Origin: Arenimonas malthae CC-JY-1
GTDB taxonomy: Bacteria > Pseudomonadota > Gammaproteobacteria > Xanthomonadales > Xanthomonadaceae
Length of the DNA: 64,000 nucleotides
Assembly: GCF_000747075.1 (NCBI RefSeq)
Contig: NZ_AVCH01000104.1
Span: 32,126 to 96,125 of the forward strand
Direction of reading: 5' to 3'
Shown: positions 1 to 7,554 of the stretch, in pieces
How positions within the stretch are numbered: position 1 is the first letter of the stretch
Layout: each line of letters opens with the position of its first letter
Program-made: the position numbers and the translations under genes
The notes under the pieces: model-generated
What the model was told of the DNA's origin: nothing
Seen by the model: the letters and a program-made list of their open reading frames with translations, nothing else
Database searches by the model: none

Positions 1-198
1 GGCGAGTTCGTCATCCCGGAGATGCTCGGCGGCGCCGACACCCTGATGATCGGCCGCGTGCTCTGGCAGGAATTCTTCAACAACCGCGACTGGCCGGTGG
101 CCTCGGCCGTGGCGATCGTGATGCTGGTGCTGCTGATCGTTCCCATCACCATCTTCCACCGCTACCAGTCGAAGGAAATGGAGTCGAAGCTGACATGA
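1..198 (+). CDS. potH: Putrescine ABC transporter permease PotH, C-terminal part (cut by window edge)
   Basis: Only the last 65 codons are present, entering in frame at base 1. The fragment has a permease-like segment beginning GEFVIPEMLGGA, one membrane segment (about VASAVAIVMLVLLIVPITIF) and a short charged tail ending KLT. This matches the C-terminus of PotB/PotH-type inner-membrane permeases of polyamine transporters. Its stop overlaps the start of the next permease gene in an ATGA (195-198), so the two are translationally coupled. Heterodimeric PotH-PotI is the normal arrangement. The identity is supported mainly by the downstream PotI; the substrate (putrescine rather than spermidine) is inferred. 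Confidence 0.85.
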   Translation, partial: GEFVIPEMLGGADTLMIGRVLWQEFFNNRDWPVASAVAIVMLVLLIVPITIFHRYQSKEMESKLT

Positions 199-1040
199 GC
201 CCCGGCCGCGGCAATTCCGGCTTCACCCGGGCCATGCTGGTGCTGGGCTTCGTGTTCCTGTACGCGCCCATCCTCAGCCTGATGGTCTATTCGTTCAACG
301 AGTCCCGCCTGGTCACGGTGTGGTCGGGCTTCTCGGTGAAGTGGTACGGCGAACTGTTCCGCGACCAGCAGATGATGGACGCGGCCTGGGTGAGCATCCA
401 GGTGGCGTTCTGGACCGCCTGCGCCTCGGTGGTGCTGGGCACGATGGCGGCGATGGTGATGACGCGCTTCCGCCATTTCCCCGGCAAGACCCTGTTCGGC
501 GGGCTCATCACGGCGCCGCTGGTGATGCCGGAAGTGATCACCGGCCTGTCCATCCTGCTGCTGTTCGTGTCCATCGGCCCGGTCATCGGCATCGGCGAGC
601 AGCGCGGCATGCTGACCATCTGGATCGCCCACGTCACCTTCTGCATGGCCTTCGTGACCGTCGTGATCTCATCGCGCCTGCAGGAGCTGGACCGCTCGCT
701 GGAGGAAGCGGCGATGGACCTGGGCGCGAACCGGCTGAAGGTGTTCTTCGTGATCACCCTGCCCATCATCGCGCCCGCGCTGATTTCCGGCTGGCTGCTG
801 GCCTTCACCCTGAGCCTGGACGACCTGGTGATCGCCAGCTTCGTCTCGGGCCCCTCGTCCACCACGCTGCCGATGAAGGTGTTCTCGTCGGTGCGCCTGG
901 GCGTCAGCCCCAAGATCAACGCGCTGGCGACCCTGATGATCCTGGTCGTCACCGTCGCCGCCGTCATCGGCTGGTGGGTGATGACGCGCGAAGACAAGAA
1001 ACGCCAGCGCGACATCCAGCTGGCGCTGCAGAAGGGTTGA
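195..1040 (+). CDS. potI: Putrescine ABC transporter permease PotI
   Basis: A 281-residue inner-membrane permease, the usual length for PotC/PotI. About six hydrophobic segments are visible, the first at residues 13-33. The cytoplasmic EAA loop that docks on the ATPase is clear at residues 170-178 (EEAAMDLGA) followed by a hydrophobic LPIIAPALISG stretch. The start overlaps the potH stop by four bases, and an aldehyde dehydrogenase follows after four bases, suggesting one transcript for polyamine uptake and breakdown. PotF (binding protein) and PotG (ATPase) would be expected upstream of the window. Family is certain; substrate is inferred from similarity and context. Confidence 0.92.
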   Translation: MSPGRGNSGFTRAMLVLGFVFLYAPILSLMVYSFNESRLVTVWSGFSVKWYGELFRDQQMMDAAWVSIQVAFWTACASVVLGTMAAMVMTRFRHFPGKTLFGGLITAPLVMPEVITGLSILLLFVSIGPVIGIGEQRGMLTIWIAHVTFCMAFVTVVISSRLQELDRSLEEAAMDLGANRLKVFFVITLPIIAPALISGWLLAFTLSLDDLVIASFVSGPSSTTLPMKVFSSVRLGVSPKINALATLMILVVTVAAVIGWWVMTREDKKRQRDIQLALQKG

Positions 1041-1044
1041 AGCC

Positions 1045-2403
1045 ATGACCGTCGAGAACCGCGATCCCTGGACCGGGGAGGTCCGCGCGTATTCCATGAT
1101 GTCCGCCGGCGCCGTGGAGGCGAAGCTGGCCGCCGCCGACCGCGCCTTCCCGGCCTGGGCCGCGCGCCCGCTCGGGGAGCGCGGCGCGCTGCTGCTGCGC
1201 GTGGCCGACGAACTGCACGCCCGCCGCGACGCCATCGCCGCCACGATGACGGCCGAGATGGGCAAGCTGCGCCGCGAGGCGCTGGCCGAGATCGAAAAAT
1301 GCGCCGGTGCCTGCCGCTATTACGCGCGCCACGCCGGCGACTACCTGCGCGAGGAAACCATCGGCACCGAAGCCGCGCGCAGCTACGTGCGCTACGAGCC
1401 CATCGGCTGCGTGCTGGCGATCATGCCGTGGAACTTCCCGCTGTGGCAGGTGTTCCGCTTCCTGGCGCCGGGCCTGATGGCCGGCAACGTGGCCCTGCTC
1501 AAGCACGCCACCAACGTGCCCGGTTGCGCCGACGCGATTGCGGCCGTGCTTGCGGACGCGGGCGTGCCGGAGGGCGTGTTCGGCGTGCTGCACATCGACA
1601 GCGAACAGGCCGCGGAAGTCATCGCCGACCCGCGGGTGAAGGCCGTCACGCTCACCGGCAGCGAACGCGCCGGCCGTTCGGTAGCCGCCACCGCGGGCAA
1701 GCACCTGAAGAAGTGCGTGCTGGAACTCGGCGGCAGCGACCCCTTCATCGTGCTGGAGGACGCCGACCTGGCCAAGGCCGTGCCGGTGGCCGTGGCCTCG
1801 CGCTTCGGCAACGCCGGCCAGACCTGCATCGCCGCCAAGCGCTTCATCGTGGTGGAGGCGGTGGCCGACCGGTTCATCCAGGCCTTCGCCGCGGCGGCTT
1901 CGGCGCTGCGCGCGGGCGACCCGAACGACGAGGCCACCACGCTGGCGCCCATGGCCCGCGCCGACTTGCGCGACGAACTGCACCGGCAGGTCCGGGCCAG
2001 CGTGGAGAAAGGCGCGCGGGTGCTGTTGGGCGGCGAGCCGGGGCAGGGCGCCACGGTGTATCCGGCCACGATCCTCGATGGCGTCGCGCCCGGCATGCCG
2101 GCCTGGGACGAGGAGCTGTTTGGTCCCGTGGCCAGCCTGATCCGCGTGCGCGACGAGGCCGAGGCCATCCGCGTGGCCAACGACACCGCCTTCGGCCTGG
2201 GCGCCAGCGTCTGGACGGCCGACGCAGCCCGCGGCGAGCGCGTCGCGGCCCGGGTCGTGGCGGGCGCCTGCTTCGTCAATTCGCTGGTGAGGAGCGACGT
2301 GCGGCTGCCCTTCGGCGGCACCAAGGCCAGCGGATTCGGCCGCGAGCTGGCCGGCCACGGCATCCACGAGTTCACCAACATCAAGACCGTCTACGTGGCC
2401 TGA
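1045..2403 (+). CDS. NAD(P)-dependent succinate-semialdehyde dehydrogenase family protein (Sad/YneI-like)
   Basis: A 452-residue aldehyde dehydrogenase of the short Sad/YneI class. The family landmarks are present: MPWNFP with Asn130, the ELGG motif with general base Glu227, and GNAGQTC with the nucleophile Cys261. It would oxidise succinate semialdehyde (or a related aldehyde) to the acid, the last step of putrescine/GABA breakdown to succinate. It begins four bases after potI, so uptake and catabolism appear co-transcribed. No signal peptide is seen, so it is cytoplasmic. The class is certain; the exact substrate and NAD/NADP preference cannot be read from sequence. Confidence 0.88.
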   Translation: MTVENRDPWTGEVRAYSMMSAGAVEAKLAAADRAFPAWAARPLGERGALLLRVADELHARRDAIAATMTAEMGKLRREALAEIEKCAGACRYYARHAGDYLREETIGTEAARSYVRYEPIGCVLAIMPWNFPLWQVFRFLAPGLMAGNVALLKHATNVPGCADAIAAVLADAGVPEGVFGVLHIDSEQAAEVIADPRVKAVTLTGSERAGRSVAATAGKHLKKCVLELGGSDPFIVLEDADLAKAVPVAVASRFGNAGQTCIAAKRFIVVEAVADRFIQAFAAAASALRAGDPNDEATTLAPMARADLRDELHRQVRASVEKGARVLLGGEPGQGATVYPATILDGVAPGMPAWDEELFGPVASLIRVRDEAEAIRVANDTAFGLGASVWTADAARGERVAARVVAGACFVNSLVRSDVRLPFGGTKASGFGRELAGHGIHEFTNIKTVYVA

Positions 2404-2493
2404 GGCAGGGTCGCATTCGTGTGAAAACCGGTTAGACTCCGGCCGTTGGCGTGGTCCGAAGGGGGCGGCCTGCCTGTTCACGGGAGGAGTCGC

Positions 2494-2979
2494 TTGGATA
2501 CGAAAGCATGGCGGCCGTTGGCCGCGGGTGGATTGTTGCTGGCGCTGCTGGCCGCCGTTCCGGCGCAGGCGCGCACGGATGAAACGCCGGCCCCGGGCCG
2601 CGCCGAAGTCGAGGCCCAGCTGAAGCTGGCCGCCGAAGCCGTGGAAGCGGCCAGGGTGGAGTTCCAGGCCCGGGACACGCAGCTCAAGGCCGCGCGGGCC
2701 AACCTGACCCGCGCCGAGTCGGCGCGCAACGTCGCCGCCCAGCGGCTGGCCGAGGCGCAGGCCCAGGCGGCCCAGGGCAAGGCCACGCGGGCGCAGGTGG
2801 ACGAACTCAAGGGCATGGTCCAGCGCGCCATCGCCAGCGTCGGCGAGGTGCGGGCCGAGATCGCCGCCGCCGAGGCCGCCATCACCCAGGCCCAGGCCAC
2901 CATCGTGGCGGCGCAGTCGGCGGTGGCCGCGGCGCAAACCGGCGTCGCCGCTTACCTGGGGCAGGACGGGGAAGGTTAG
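2494..2979 (+). CDS. Secreted Ala-rich coiled-coil protein of unknown function
   Basis: A 161-residue protein when started at TTG 2494, chosen because a strong ribosome site GGGAGGAG (2482-2489) lies four bases upstream and a clean signal peptide follows (KAWRPLAAGGLL... AQA). A longer in-frame start at TTG 2446 lacks these. The mature part is almost entirely Ala/Glu/Gln/Val heptad-like sequence, predicted to be one long coiled coil, and ends YLGQDGEG. No catalytic motif is seen. Periplasmic coiled-coil proteins of this kind can be structural or adaptor-like, but I do not recognise the family. Its TAG stop lies inside a TTAG shared with the convergent MFS gene. Confidence 0.7.
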   Translation: MDTKAWRPLAAGGLLLALLAAVPAQARTDETPAPGRAEVEAQLKLAAEAVEAARVEFQARDTQLKAARANLTRAESARNVAAQRLAEAQAQAAQGKATRAQVDELKGMVQRAIASVGEVRAEIAAAEAAITQAQATIVAAQSAVAAAQTGVAAYLGQDGEG

Positions 2980-4154
2980 GGCCTGGCCGGGGCGCCCTGG
3001 ACCCAGCCCAGCATCAGCAGGGCGGCGCCGGCGGAACAGGCTGCCGAAACGCCGAAGGCGAGGGCCGGTGACACCGCCTCGTACAGCCATCCGAACAGGG
3101 CCGAGGCCGGCAGCAGCAGTGCGCCGGCCACCAGGTTGAACCAGCCGAAGGCCGTGCCCCGCCGGTCCGCCGGGGCGAGGTCGGCGACGAGCGCCTTTTC
3201 GGTGGCTTCGGTCGCGGCCAGGAACAGCCCGTAGCCCGCGAACAGGACGAACAGCATCCCCAGGCCGGGGGTGGTCCAGCCGAGGGCCAGGTAGAAGGCC
3301 GCGTAGGCGAAATAGCCGCCCACCAGCAGCCGCTTCCGCCCCCAACGGTCGGAAAGCGCGGCGAGCGGCGTCGAGAACACCATGGCCACGGCGGACACGG
3401 CTCCCCAGAGCAGGGGAACCTGCGACGCGGGCACGCCCAGCTCGCTCGCGCGCAGGAGCAGGAACATGTTCGAGGAATTGCCCAGGGTGAAGAGCGCGAG
3501 CACGACCAGGTAGCGCCGGAGCATCGGCGGCATGTCCCGGACGCGCCAGTCGAAGCCGCGGTGCGCCGGGGAGGGCAGGGCCGCGGGTTCGCGCATCAGC
3601 AAGGTCAGGCCCAGGCAGGCGATGGCAGGCAGGACCGACCAGAGGAAGATGTCGCGCAAGGGCATGCCCGCGGCCAGGAGCAGGGCGGCGAGCAGGGGGC
3701 CGGCCACGGCGCCGGCGTTGTCCATCGCGCGATGCAGGCCGAAGGCCAGCCCGCGCTGGCCCGGGGCCACGCTGCCGGCGAGCAGCGCGTCCCGGGGCGA
3801 GCTGCGCAGCCCCTTGCCGACGCGGTCGGCGACGCGGATGCACAGGAGCCAGGGCCAGGAAGTGACGAAGGCCACCAGCGGGCGGGCGAAGCCGGCGATG
3901 CCATAGCCGAACACCAGCCAGGGCTTGGTCCGCCGCGTCCGGTCGCTCAGGACGCCAGACACCAGTTTCAGCAGGCTGGCGGTGGCCTCGGCCAGGCCTT
4001 CGATGAGGCCGAGGGCCTTGGGGCCCGCCATCAGCACCGAAGCCAGGTACAGCGGCACCAGCGGATAGAGCATCTCGCTGGCGCTGTCATTGAGCAGGCT
4101 GACCAGGCCGACCAGCCAGACGGTTCGCGGGAGCGTGGCGATGCCTCGCAACAT
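2976..4154 (-). CDS. MFS transporter
   Basis: A 392-residue major facilitator protein with about 12 membrane segments. The N-terminal half carries the loop 2-3 signature region GVLSDRTRRTKP and a RVADRVGKGLRSSPRDAL stretch typical of a subgroup of uncharacterised MFS permeases; the second half repeats the pattern with ALSDRWGRKRL. No substrate can be assigned. The start ATG at 4154 lies 16 bases after the stop of a tiny membrane-protein gene on the same strand, so the two are likely one operon. The gene ends convergently with the coiled-coil gene, sharing the four bases 2976-2979, and no terminator hairpin was seen there. Confidence 0.85.
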   Translation of the reverse strand: MLRGIATLPRTVWLVGLVSLLNDSASEMLYPLVPLYLASVLMAGPKALGLIEGLAEATASLLKLVSGVLSDRTRRTKPWLVFGYGIAGFARPLVAFVTSWPWLLCIRVADRVGKGLRSSPRDALLAGSVAPGQRGLAFGLHRAMDNAGAVAGPLLAALLLAAGMPLRDIFLWSVLPAIACLGLTLLMREPAALPSPAHRGFDWRVRDMPPMLRRYLVVLALFTLGNSSNMFLLLRASELGVPASQVPLLWGAVSAVAMVFSTPLAALSDRWGRKRLLVGGYFAYAAFYLALGWTTPGLGMLFVLFAGYGLFLAATEATEKALVADLAPADRRGTAFGWFNLVAGALLLPASALFGWLYEAVSPALAFGVSAACSAGAALLMLGWVQGAPARP

Positions 4155-4169
4155 GGTCGCCAGCCCGGG

Positions 4170-4343
4170 TCAGGGGCCGACGGCGGCCAGGATGGTGTGC
4201 AGCACCAGCCCGAGCATCGCCGCGACGCCCAGCCAGAGCAGGAAGATGCCCCGGGGCCTTGCCCGCAGGGTGAACCCGACGGCGATCAGCGCGATCGCGA
4301 TGATGGAAACCCCGACATGCGGCCAGAAGCTGATGGTCTCCAC
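4170..4343 (-). CDS. Small two-helix membrane protein, 57 residues
   Basis: A short gene not previously listed as an open frame. It starts at GTG 4341-4343 with an AAGGGGA ribosome site about seven bases upstream and ends at TGA (4170-4172). The product has two hydrophobic helices (about HVGVSIIAIALIAVGF and GIFLLWLGVAAMLGLVL) joined by a basic loop RARPRG, ending TILAAVGP. It lies 16 bases before the MFS transporter on the same strand, suggesting an operon and possibly a small partner or regulator of that transporter. It could also be non-functional; the good ribosome site and the membrane-like composition favour a real gene. Confidence 0.55.
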   Translation of the reverse strand: METISFWPHVGVSIIAIALIAVGFTLRARPRGIFLLWLGVAAMLGLVLHTILAAVGP

Positions 4344-4383
4344 GCGCTGTCCCCTTGTACGCAGCCTCGACGCAGGCCGGGGT

Positions 4384-4389
4384 TAGGAT
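4384..4389 (+). promoter_or_regulatory. Candidate -10 element for msrB (leaderless arrangement)
   Basis: TAGGAT lies seven bases before the ATG of msrB, and no Shine-Dalgarno-like sequence sits between. Transcription would start at or next to the ATG. No convincing -35 box is visible at 16-18 bases. Confidence 0.4.
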
Positions 4390-4396
4390 AGCGCGC

Positions 4397-4843
4397 ATGC
4401 ATACCTGGAAAGACGTCCTCGAACGCCTGGCCCGTGGCAACCCCATGCCGCCGGCACGGGTCGAACGCAGCCCGGCGCAATGGCGCGAGCTCCTGCCGCC
4501 GGACGTCTTCCACGTCACGCGCGAGGCCGGCACCGAGCGTGCCTTCAGTTCGCCGATGTGCAGCCTGTTCGAGCCCGGCCGCTATGGCTGCGCCTGCTGC
4601 GGCGCGCCGCTGTTCGACGCCGGCAGCAAGTTCGAATCGCACAGCGGCTGGCCATCGTTCACGGCGCCGCTGGCCGATGCCGCCGTGGCCTACCGGATGG
4701 ACGAAAGCCACGGCATGCGGCGCGTCGAGATCACCTGCAACGCCTGCGACGGCCACCTGGGCCACGTGTTCCCCGACGGCCCGCCGCCCACCGGGTTGCG
4801 GTTCTGCGTCAACGCGCTGTCGCTGCGCAAGCTCGGCGGGTGA
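4397..4843 (+). CDS. msrB: Peptide-methionine (R)-S-oxide reductase MsrB
   Basis: Repairs oxidised methionine (R-sulfoxide) in proteins. The 148-residue product has the two zinc-binding pairs Cys65/Cys68 (CACC) and Cys114/Cys117 (CNAC), the SGWPSF substrate loop at about residues 83-88, and the catalytic Cys137 in RFCVN. I start at ATG 4397 because the longer frame from 4355 adds 14 residues with no family similarity and a -10-like TAGGAT lies just upstream. The protein has no signal peptide, so it should act in the cytoplasm. It is the last gene before the tmRNA, from which it is separated by a bidirectional hairpin. Confidence 0.95.
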   Translation: MHTWKDVLERLARGNPMPPARVERSPAQWRELLPPDVFHVTREAGTERAFSSPMCSLFEPGRYGCACCGAPLFDAGSKFESHSGWPSFTAPLADAAVAYRMDESHGMRRVEITCNACDGHLGHVFPDGPPPTGLRFCVNALSLRKLGG

Positions 4844-4860
4844 GCCACCGCGGAAACGGC

Positions 4861-4882
4861 AACGCCGCCCGGGGGCGGCGTT
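4861..4882. terminator. Hairpin between msrB and ssrA
   Basis: A perfect 9-bp stem, AACGCCGCC paired with GGCGGCGTT, around a four-base loop. It lies after msrB on the plus strand and just after the CCA end of tmRNA on the minus strand. Only short T runs follow on either side (GTGTTT on plus, GCCGTTT on minus), so it is a moderate bidirectional terminator candidate. Confidence 0.6.
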
Positions 4883-4890
4883 GGCGTGTT

Positions 4891-5243
4891 TGGTGGAGGT
4901 GGGGGGAGTTGAACCCCCGTCCGAGAGCACTCCATCTCCGGCACTACATGCTTAGCTCGTTGTTGGTTCTCGTACGACGGCAACACAACGTGCGAGGCAC
5001 ACCGTCGTCCACACCCGCTAAGTTCACTCCCGGTTGGCGGGTCGCCGCCGGGAGCTGTTCCGTGATGATGACCCTACATCCACGAGCACGGGCACAAGTG
5101 GGTTCGGGGCTTACGCCTTAAGCGGCGAGAGCGTAGTTGTCGTCGTTGGCAACTAAGGTTTTGCCGCTGGATTAACGAGGAAAGCTGCCCCCTCGGCATG
5201 CGCCAGTCGACTTTGCGACCCCCGTCGAAGCCAGGACACCCCC
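4891..5243 (-). ncRNA. ssrA: Transfer-messenger RNA (tmRNA)
   Basis: A 353-base tmRNA that rescues stalled ribosomes and tags their peptides. The 5' end GGGGGUG pairs with CACCUCC before the ACCA end, making a seven-pair acceptor stem with a G3-U70 wobble, the alanine identity signal. The T arm (GGGUUCAACUCCC) is intact. The tag reading frame, bases 5150 down to 5118, starts at GCC and encodes ANDDNYALAA then TAA, a one-residue variant of the E. coli tag. The ends are set by the acceptor stem and encoded CCA. smpB, its protein partner, lies upstream on the same strand. Confidence 0.97.
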
Positions 5244-5278
5244 GGAAACTCGGAAATCTTTGATCAACCGACATCACC

Positions 5279-5307
5279 AGTATGGGGCTGGCCCCGCCCC
5301 GCCACAA
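5279..5307 (-). promoter_or_regulatory. Candidate sigma-70 promoter of ssrA
   Basis: On the minus strand TTGTGG (5307-5302) and CATACT (5284-5279) are separated by exactly 17 bases. The -10 lies about 36 bases upstream of the mature tmRNA 5' end, leaving a short leader for RNase P to remove. Confidence 0.55.
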
Positions 5308-5372
5308 GGCCATGCGGGGACGCCTTCAGGCGCGATTGATGCTTGCGGGGCCCTGGAGGCCCTCCCGCGGGA

Positions 5373-5888
5373 TCAGGCGTTCTTGTTGGCGCGGCGCATG
5401 ACGCGCTGCTTGTCGCGCTGCCAGTCGCGGTCCTTGCTGGCCTGGCGCTTGTCGTGCGACTGCTTGCCCTTGGCCAGGGCCAGTTCCAGCTTGACCTTGT
5501 TGCCCTTCCAGTAGGCCGCGGTGGGGATGAGCGTGTAGCCGTCGCGCTCGACCTTGCCGACGAGCTTGTCGATCTCGTGCCGGTGCAGCAGCAGCTTGCG
5601 GGTGCGGCGGTCGTCGGCCACCACGTGGGTGGAGGCCTGGCTGAGCGGGGTGATCTGGGCGCCGAACAGGAAGATCTCGCCCTTCTTCACCACGGCGTAG
5701 GCGTCGCCCATGTTCATGCGGCCGGCGCGGATGGACTTGAGCTCCCAGCCTTGCAGGGCGATGCCCGCCTCGAAGCGGGCCTCGAGGTGGTAGTCGTGCC
5801 GGGCGCTGCGGTTGAGGGCGATGGTCTTGTTGGCTTCCGCCTTGTCCTTGCCGCTTCCGGTATTCTTGGCGCTGTTTTTCTTCGACAT
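5373..5888 (-). CDS. smpB: SsrA-binding protein SmpB
   Basis: A 171-residue basic protein that binds tmRNA and brings it to stalled ribosomes. The core begins around residue 22 ([20 protein letters not shown]) and includes [19 protein letters not shown] and the conserved [10 protein letters not shown] segment before a basic C-terminal tail ([14 protein letters not shown]) that reads the empty A site. A Lys/Ser-rich extension of about 20 residues precedes the core. It sits directly upstream of ssrA, its RNA partner, on the same strand. Only 26 bases separate its start from the divergent ratA, so promoters must overlap the coding ends. Confidence 0.97.
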   Translation of the reverse strand: MSKKNSAKNTGSGKDKAEANKTIALNRSARHDYHLEARFEAGIALQGWELKSIRAGRMNMGDAYAVVKKGEIFLFGAQITPLSQASTHVVADDRRTRKLLLHRHEIDKLVGKVERDGYTLIPTAAYWKGNKVKLELALAKGKQSHDKRQASKDRDWQRDKQRVMRRANKNA

Positions 5889-5914
5889 GTCCTTTCCTTG
5901 GCGGCCATTGTCCC

Positions 5915-6340
5915 ATGACGAGCATCCAACGGCACGCGCTGGTGCGGCATTCGGCCCGGCGCATGTTCGACCTGGTCAACGACGTCGCTGCCTATCCGGC
6001 GCGTTTCCCCTGGTGCGAGTCCTCGCAGGTGCTGGAAGTTTCCGAGACCCACATGCTGGCCCGGCTGGACCTGCGCCTGGCCGGCCTGCGCACCAGTTTC
6101 ACCACCCGCAACACCCTGGAGGCGCCGACCCGCATCGACCTGCAGCTGGTCGAGGGCCCGTTCCGCAAGCTCACCGGCGCCTGGCACTTCCACAGCCTCG
6201 CCGAGGACGCCTGCAAGGTCAGCCTGGCCATGGATTTCGAGGTGGCCGGCAAGGTGCTGGGTTCGGCCCTGGCCATCGGCTTCCAGGGCGTGGCCGACCG
6301 CATGGTGGACGATTTCTGCCGCGAGGCCGACCGGGCCTGA
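5915..6340 (+). CDS. ratA: RatA/COQ10-type START-domain protein
   Basis: A 141-residue single-domain protein of the polyketide cyclase/START superfamily, the length of E. coli RatA (YfjG). It begins [20 protein letters not shown], continues with the [14 protein letters not shown] segment, and ends [15 protein letters not shown], all typical. Known roles differ: RatA was described as a toxin that blocks 50S/30S association, while relatives (COQ10) bind ubiquinone and aid respiration; sequence alone does not choose. It diverges from smpB and is followed after one base by ratB, the conserved smpB-ratA-ratB-bamE arrangement of Gammaproteobacteria. Confidence 0.9.
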   Translation: MTSIQRHALVRHSARRMFDLVNDVAAYPARFPWCESSQVLEVSETHMLARLDLRLAGLRTSFTTRNTLEAPTRIDLQLVEGPFRKLTGAWHFHSLAEDACKVSLAMDFEVAGKVLGSALAIGFQGVADRMVDDFCREADRA

Positions 6341-6341
6341 G

Positions 6342-6635
6342 ATGGCGGCCGGCGCGCTTTCCGTCGAAGTGGTCTACGCGCTGCCGGCGCGCTGCTGGCG
6401 CTGGCCGCTGCGGCTGCCCGCGGGGGCCACGGTGGCCGACGCGCTGGCCGCGGCCGACATCGCCGCGGTGGTGCCGGGCTGGGTGGCGGATCCGGCCGGC
6501 CTGGCGGTGTTCGGGCAGGCGGTGGCGCTGGAAACGCTGCTGCGCGACGGGGACCGGGTGGAGGTGCTCAGGCCGCTGCTGGCGGACCCGAAGCAGGCGC
6601 GGCGGCGCCGCGCCCGCGAAGCCGGGAAGGCTTAG
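6342..6635 (+). CDS. ratB: RnfH/RatB family ubiquitin-like protein
   Basis: A 97-residue small protein with a beta-grasp (ubiquitin/ThiS-like) fold as known for RnfH: SVEVVYALPARCWRWPLRLPAG at the start, a central ADIAAVVPGWV region, and the DGDRVEVLRPLLADPKQARRRRA ending that is the hallmark of the family. Its biochemical role is unknown; it is annotated as partner of RatA only by gene linkage. The start is one base after the ratA stop, so the pair is coupled. Its TAG stop shares TTAG (6632-6635) with the TAA stop of the convergent bamE. Confidence 0.9.
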   Translation: MAAGALSVEVVYALPARCWRWPLRLPAGATVADALAAADIAAVVPGWVADPAGLAVFGQAVALETLLRDGDRVEVLRPLLADPKQARRRRAREAGKA

Positions 6636-7033
6636 CCGCCGCTCGGGGCGGGGCGGCGCGGCTTGTCCTTGTCGCGCGCGAGGTTGCCGAAGCGGCGCAT
6701 CTCGGCGGCGAGCTTGGAATCGGCCTCGGGGAAATACTCGCCTTCCCAGCGCGCCAGCGAATCGCCTTCGAACCACAGGGTCAGGTTCTTCACCTCGGTG
6801 TCACCGACGCGACGGCGTTCCGTGGCAACGTAGTCCCAGCGCGACTGGTGGAACGGGTCGGCGATGGGCGGCGAACCCAGCAGGCTGAACACCTGGCCGC
6901 GGGTCATGCCGACCTGCAGCTGTTCGACGTTCTTCGATTCCAGCAGGTTGCCCTGGAAGACGGGCTGTCGGTAGATGATGCCGCAGCCGCCGATCAGGGC
7001 GGTGGCGAGGAGGAGCGTCAGGGCCTTGCGCAT
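6632..7033 (-). CDS. bamE: Outer membrane assembly lipoprotein BamE (OmlA)
   Basis: A 133-residue lipoprotein of the BAM complex that inserts beta-barrel proteins into the outer membrane. The signal peptide ends in the lipobox LIGG-Cys17. The SmpA/OmlA domain follows, with VEQLQVGMTRGQVFSLLGSP at about residues 36-55 and a WDYVATERRRVGDTEVKNLT region. The Pro/Arg/Lys-rich tail after residue 115 is longer than in E. coli. It is divergent from fur across about 100 bases, the known omlA-fur arrangement of xanthomonads. Confidence 0.95.
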   Translation of the reverse strand: MRKALTLLLATALIGGCGIIYRQPVFQGNLLESKNVEQLQVGMTRGQVFSLLGSPPIADPFHQSRWDYVATERRRVGDTEVKNLTLWFEGDSLARWEGEYFPEADSKLAAEMRRFGNLARDKDKPRRPAPSGG

Positions 7034-7133
7034 TGCGTGCTGATCCGGGGTCGGTGACGGCCCGATGATACACTACCGATTGCAGCCGCCAGCCACGCCC
7101 GCGCCGCGCGACGGACGGTATTCAGGAGACGAC

Positions 7134-7541
7134 ATGGAATCCCAGGACCTGCGAAAGGCCGGCCTCAAGGTCACCCATCCGCGCATCCGCATCCTCGATG
7201 TGCTCGAAAGCACCAGCCCCAAGCACCTGACCGCCGAAGACATCTACCGGCAGCTGCTGGAAAAGGGCGACGACATCGGACTGGCCACGGTCTACCGCGT
7301 GCTCACGCAGTTCGAGGCCGCGGGCCTGGTGCTCAAGCACAACTTCGAGGGCGGCCAGGCCGTCTACGAACTCGACCGCGGCCAGCACCACGACCACATG
7401 GTGGACGTGGACACCGGCAAGGTGATCGAGTTCACCAGCCCCGAGATCGAGCGCCTGCAGCACGAAATCGCCGCCAAGCACGGCTACGTCATCGAAGAGC
7501 ACTCGCTGGTGCTCTACGTCCGCGCCAAGAAAAAGAAATAG
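7134..7541 (+). CDS. fur: Ferric uptake regulator Fur
   Basis: A 135-residue iron-responsive repressor. The winged helix covers about residues 10-80 (LTAEDIYRQLLEKGDDIGLATVYRVL), followed by the dimerisation/metal region with HHDHM at 85-89 and a Lys-rich end. The CxxC pair that binds structural zinc in E. coli Fur is absent (VDVDTGKVIEF instead), as in Pseudomonas Fur. I start at ATG 7134, with CAGGAG six bases before it; the frame upstream to 7065 has no ribosome site. The GATACA at 7068-7073 region may supply a -10, but no clear Fur box was recognised in the shared bamE-fur spacer. Confidence 0.96.
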   Translation: MESQDLRKAGLKVTHPRIRILDVLESTSPKHLTAEDIYRQLLEKGDDIGLATVYRVLTQFEAAGLVLKHNFEGGQAVYELDRGQHHDHMVDVDTGKVIEFTSPEIERLQHEIAAKHGYVIEEHSLVLYVRAKKKK

Positions 7542-7554
7542 TTGCGGGAAAAAA

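Noticed and set aside
964..3843. Open frame of 959 codons on the minus strand across the dehydrogenase and MFS genes
   Set aside because: Low-complexity Arg/Gly/Ala product crossing two real genes on different strands; a GC artefact.
5345..5368. Hairpin just after the smpB stop as a terminator
   Set aside because: A bulged GC stem is present, but no T run follows and ssrA transcription continues in the same direction.
7034..7133. Fur box in the bamE-fur spacer
   Set aside because: No AT-rich 19-bp palindrome of the GATAATGATAATCATTATC type is present.
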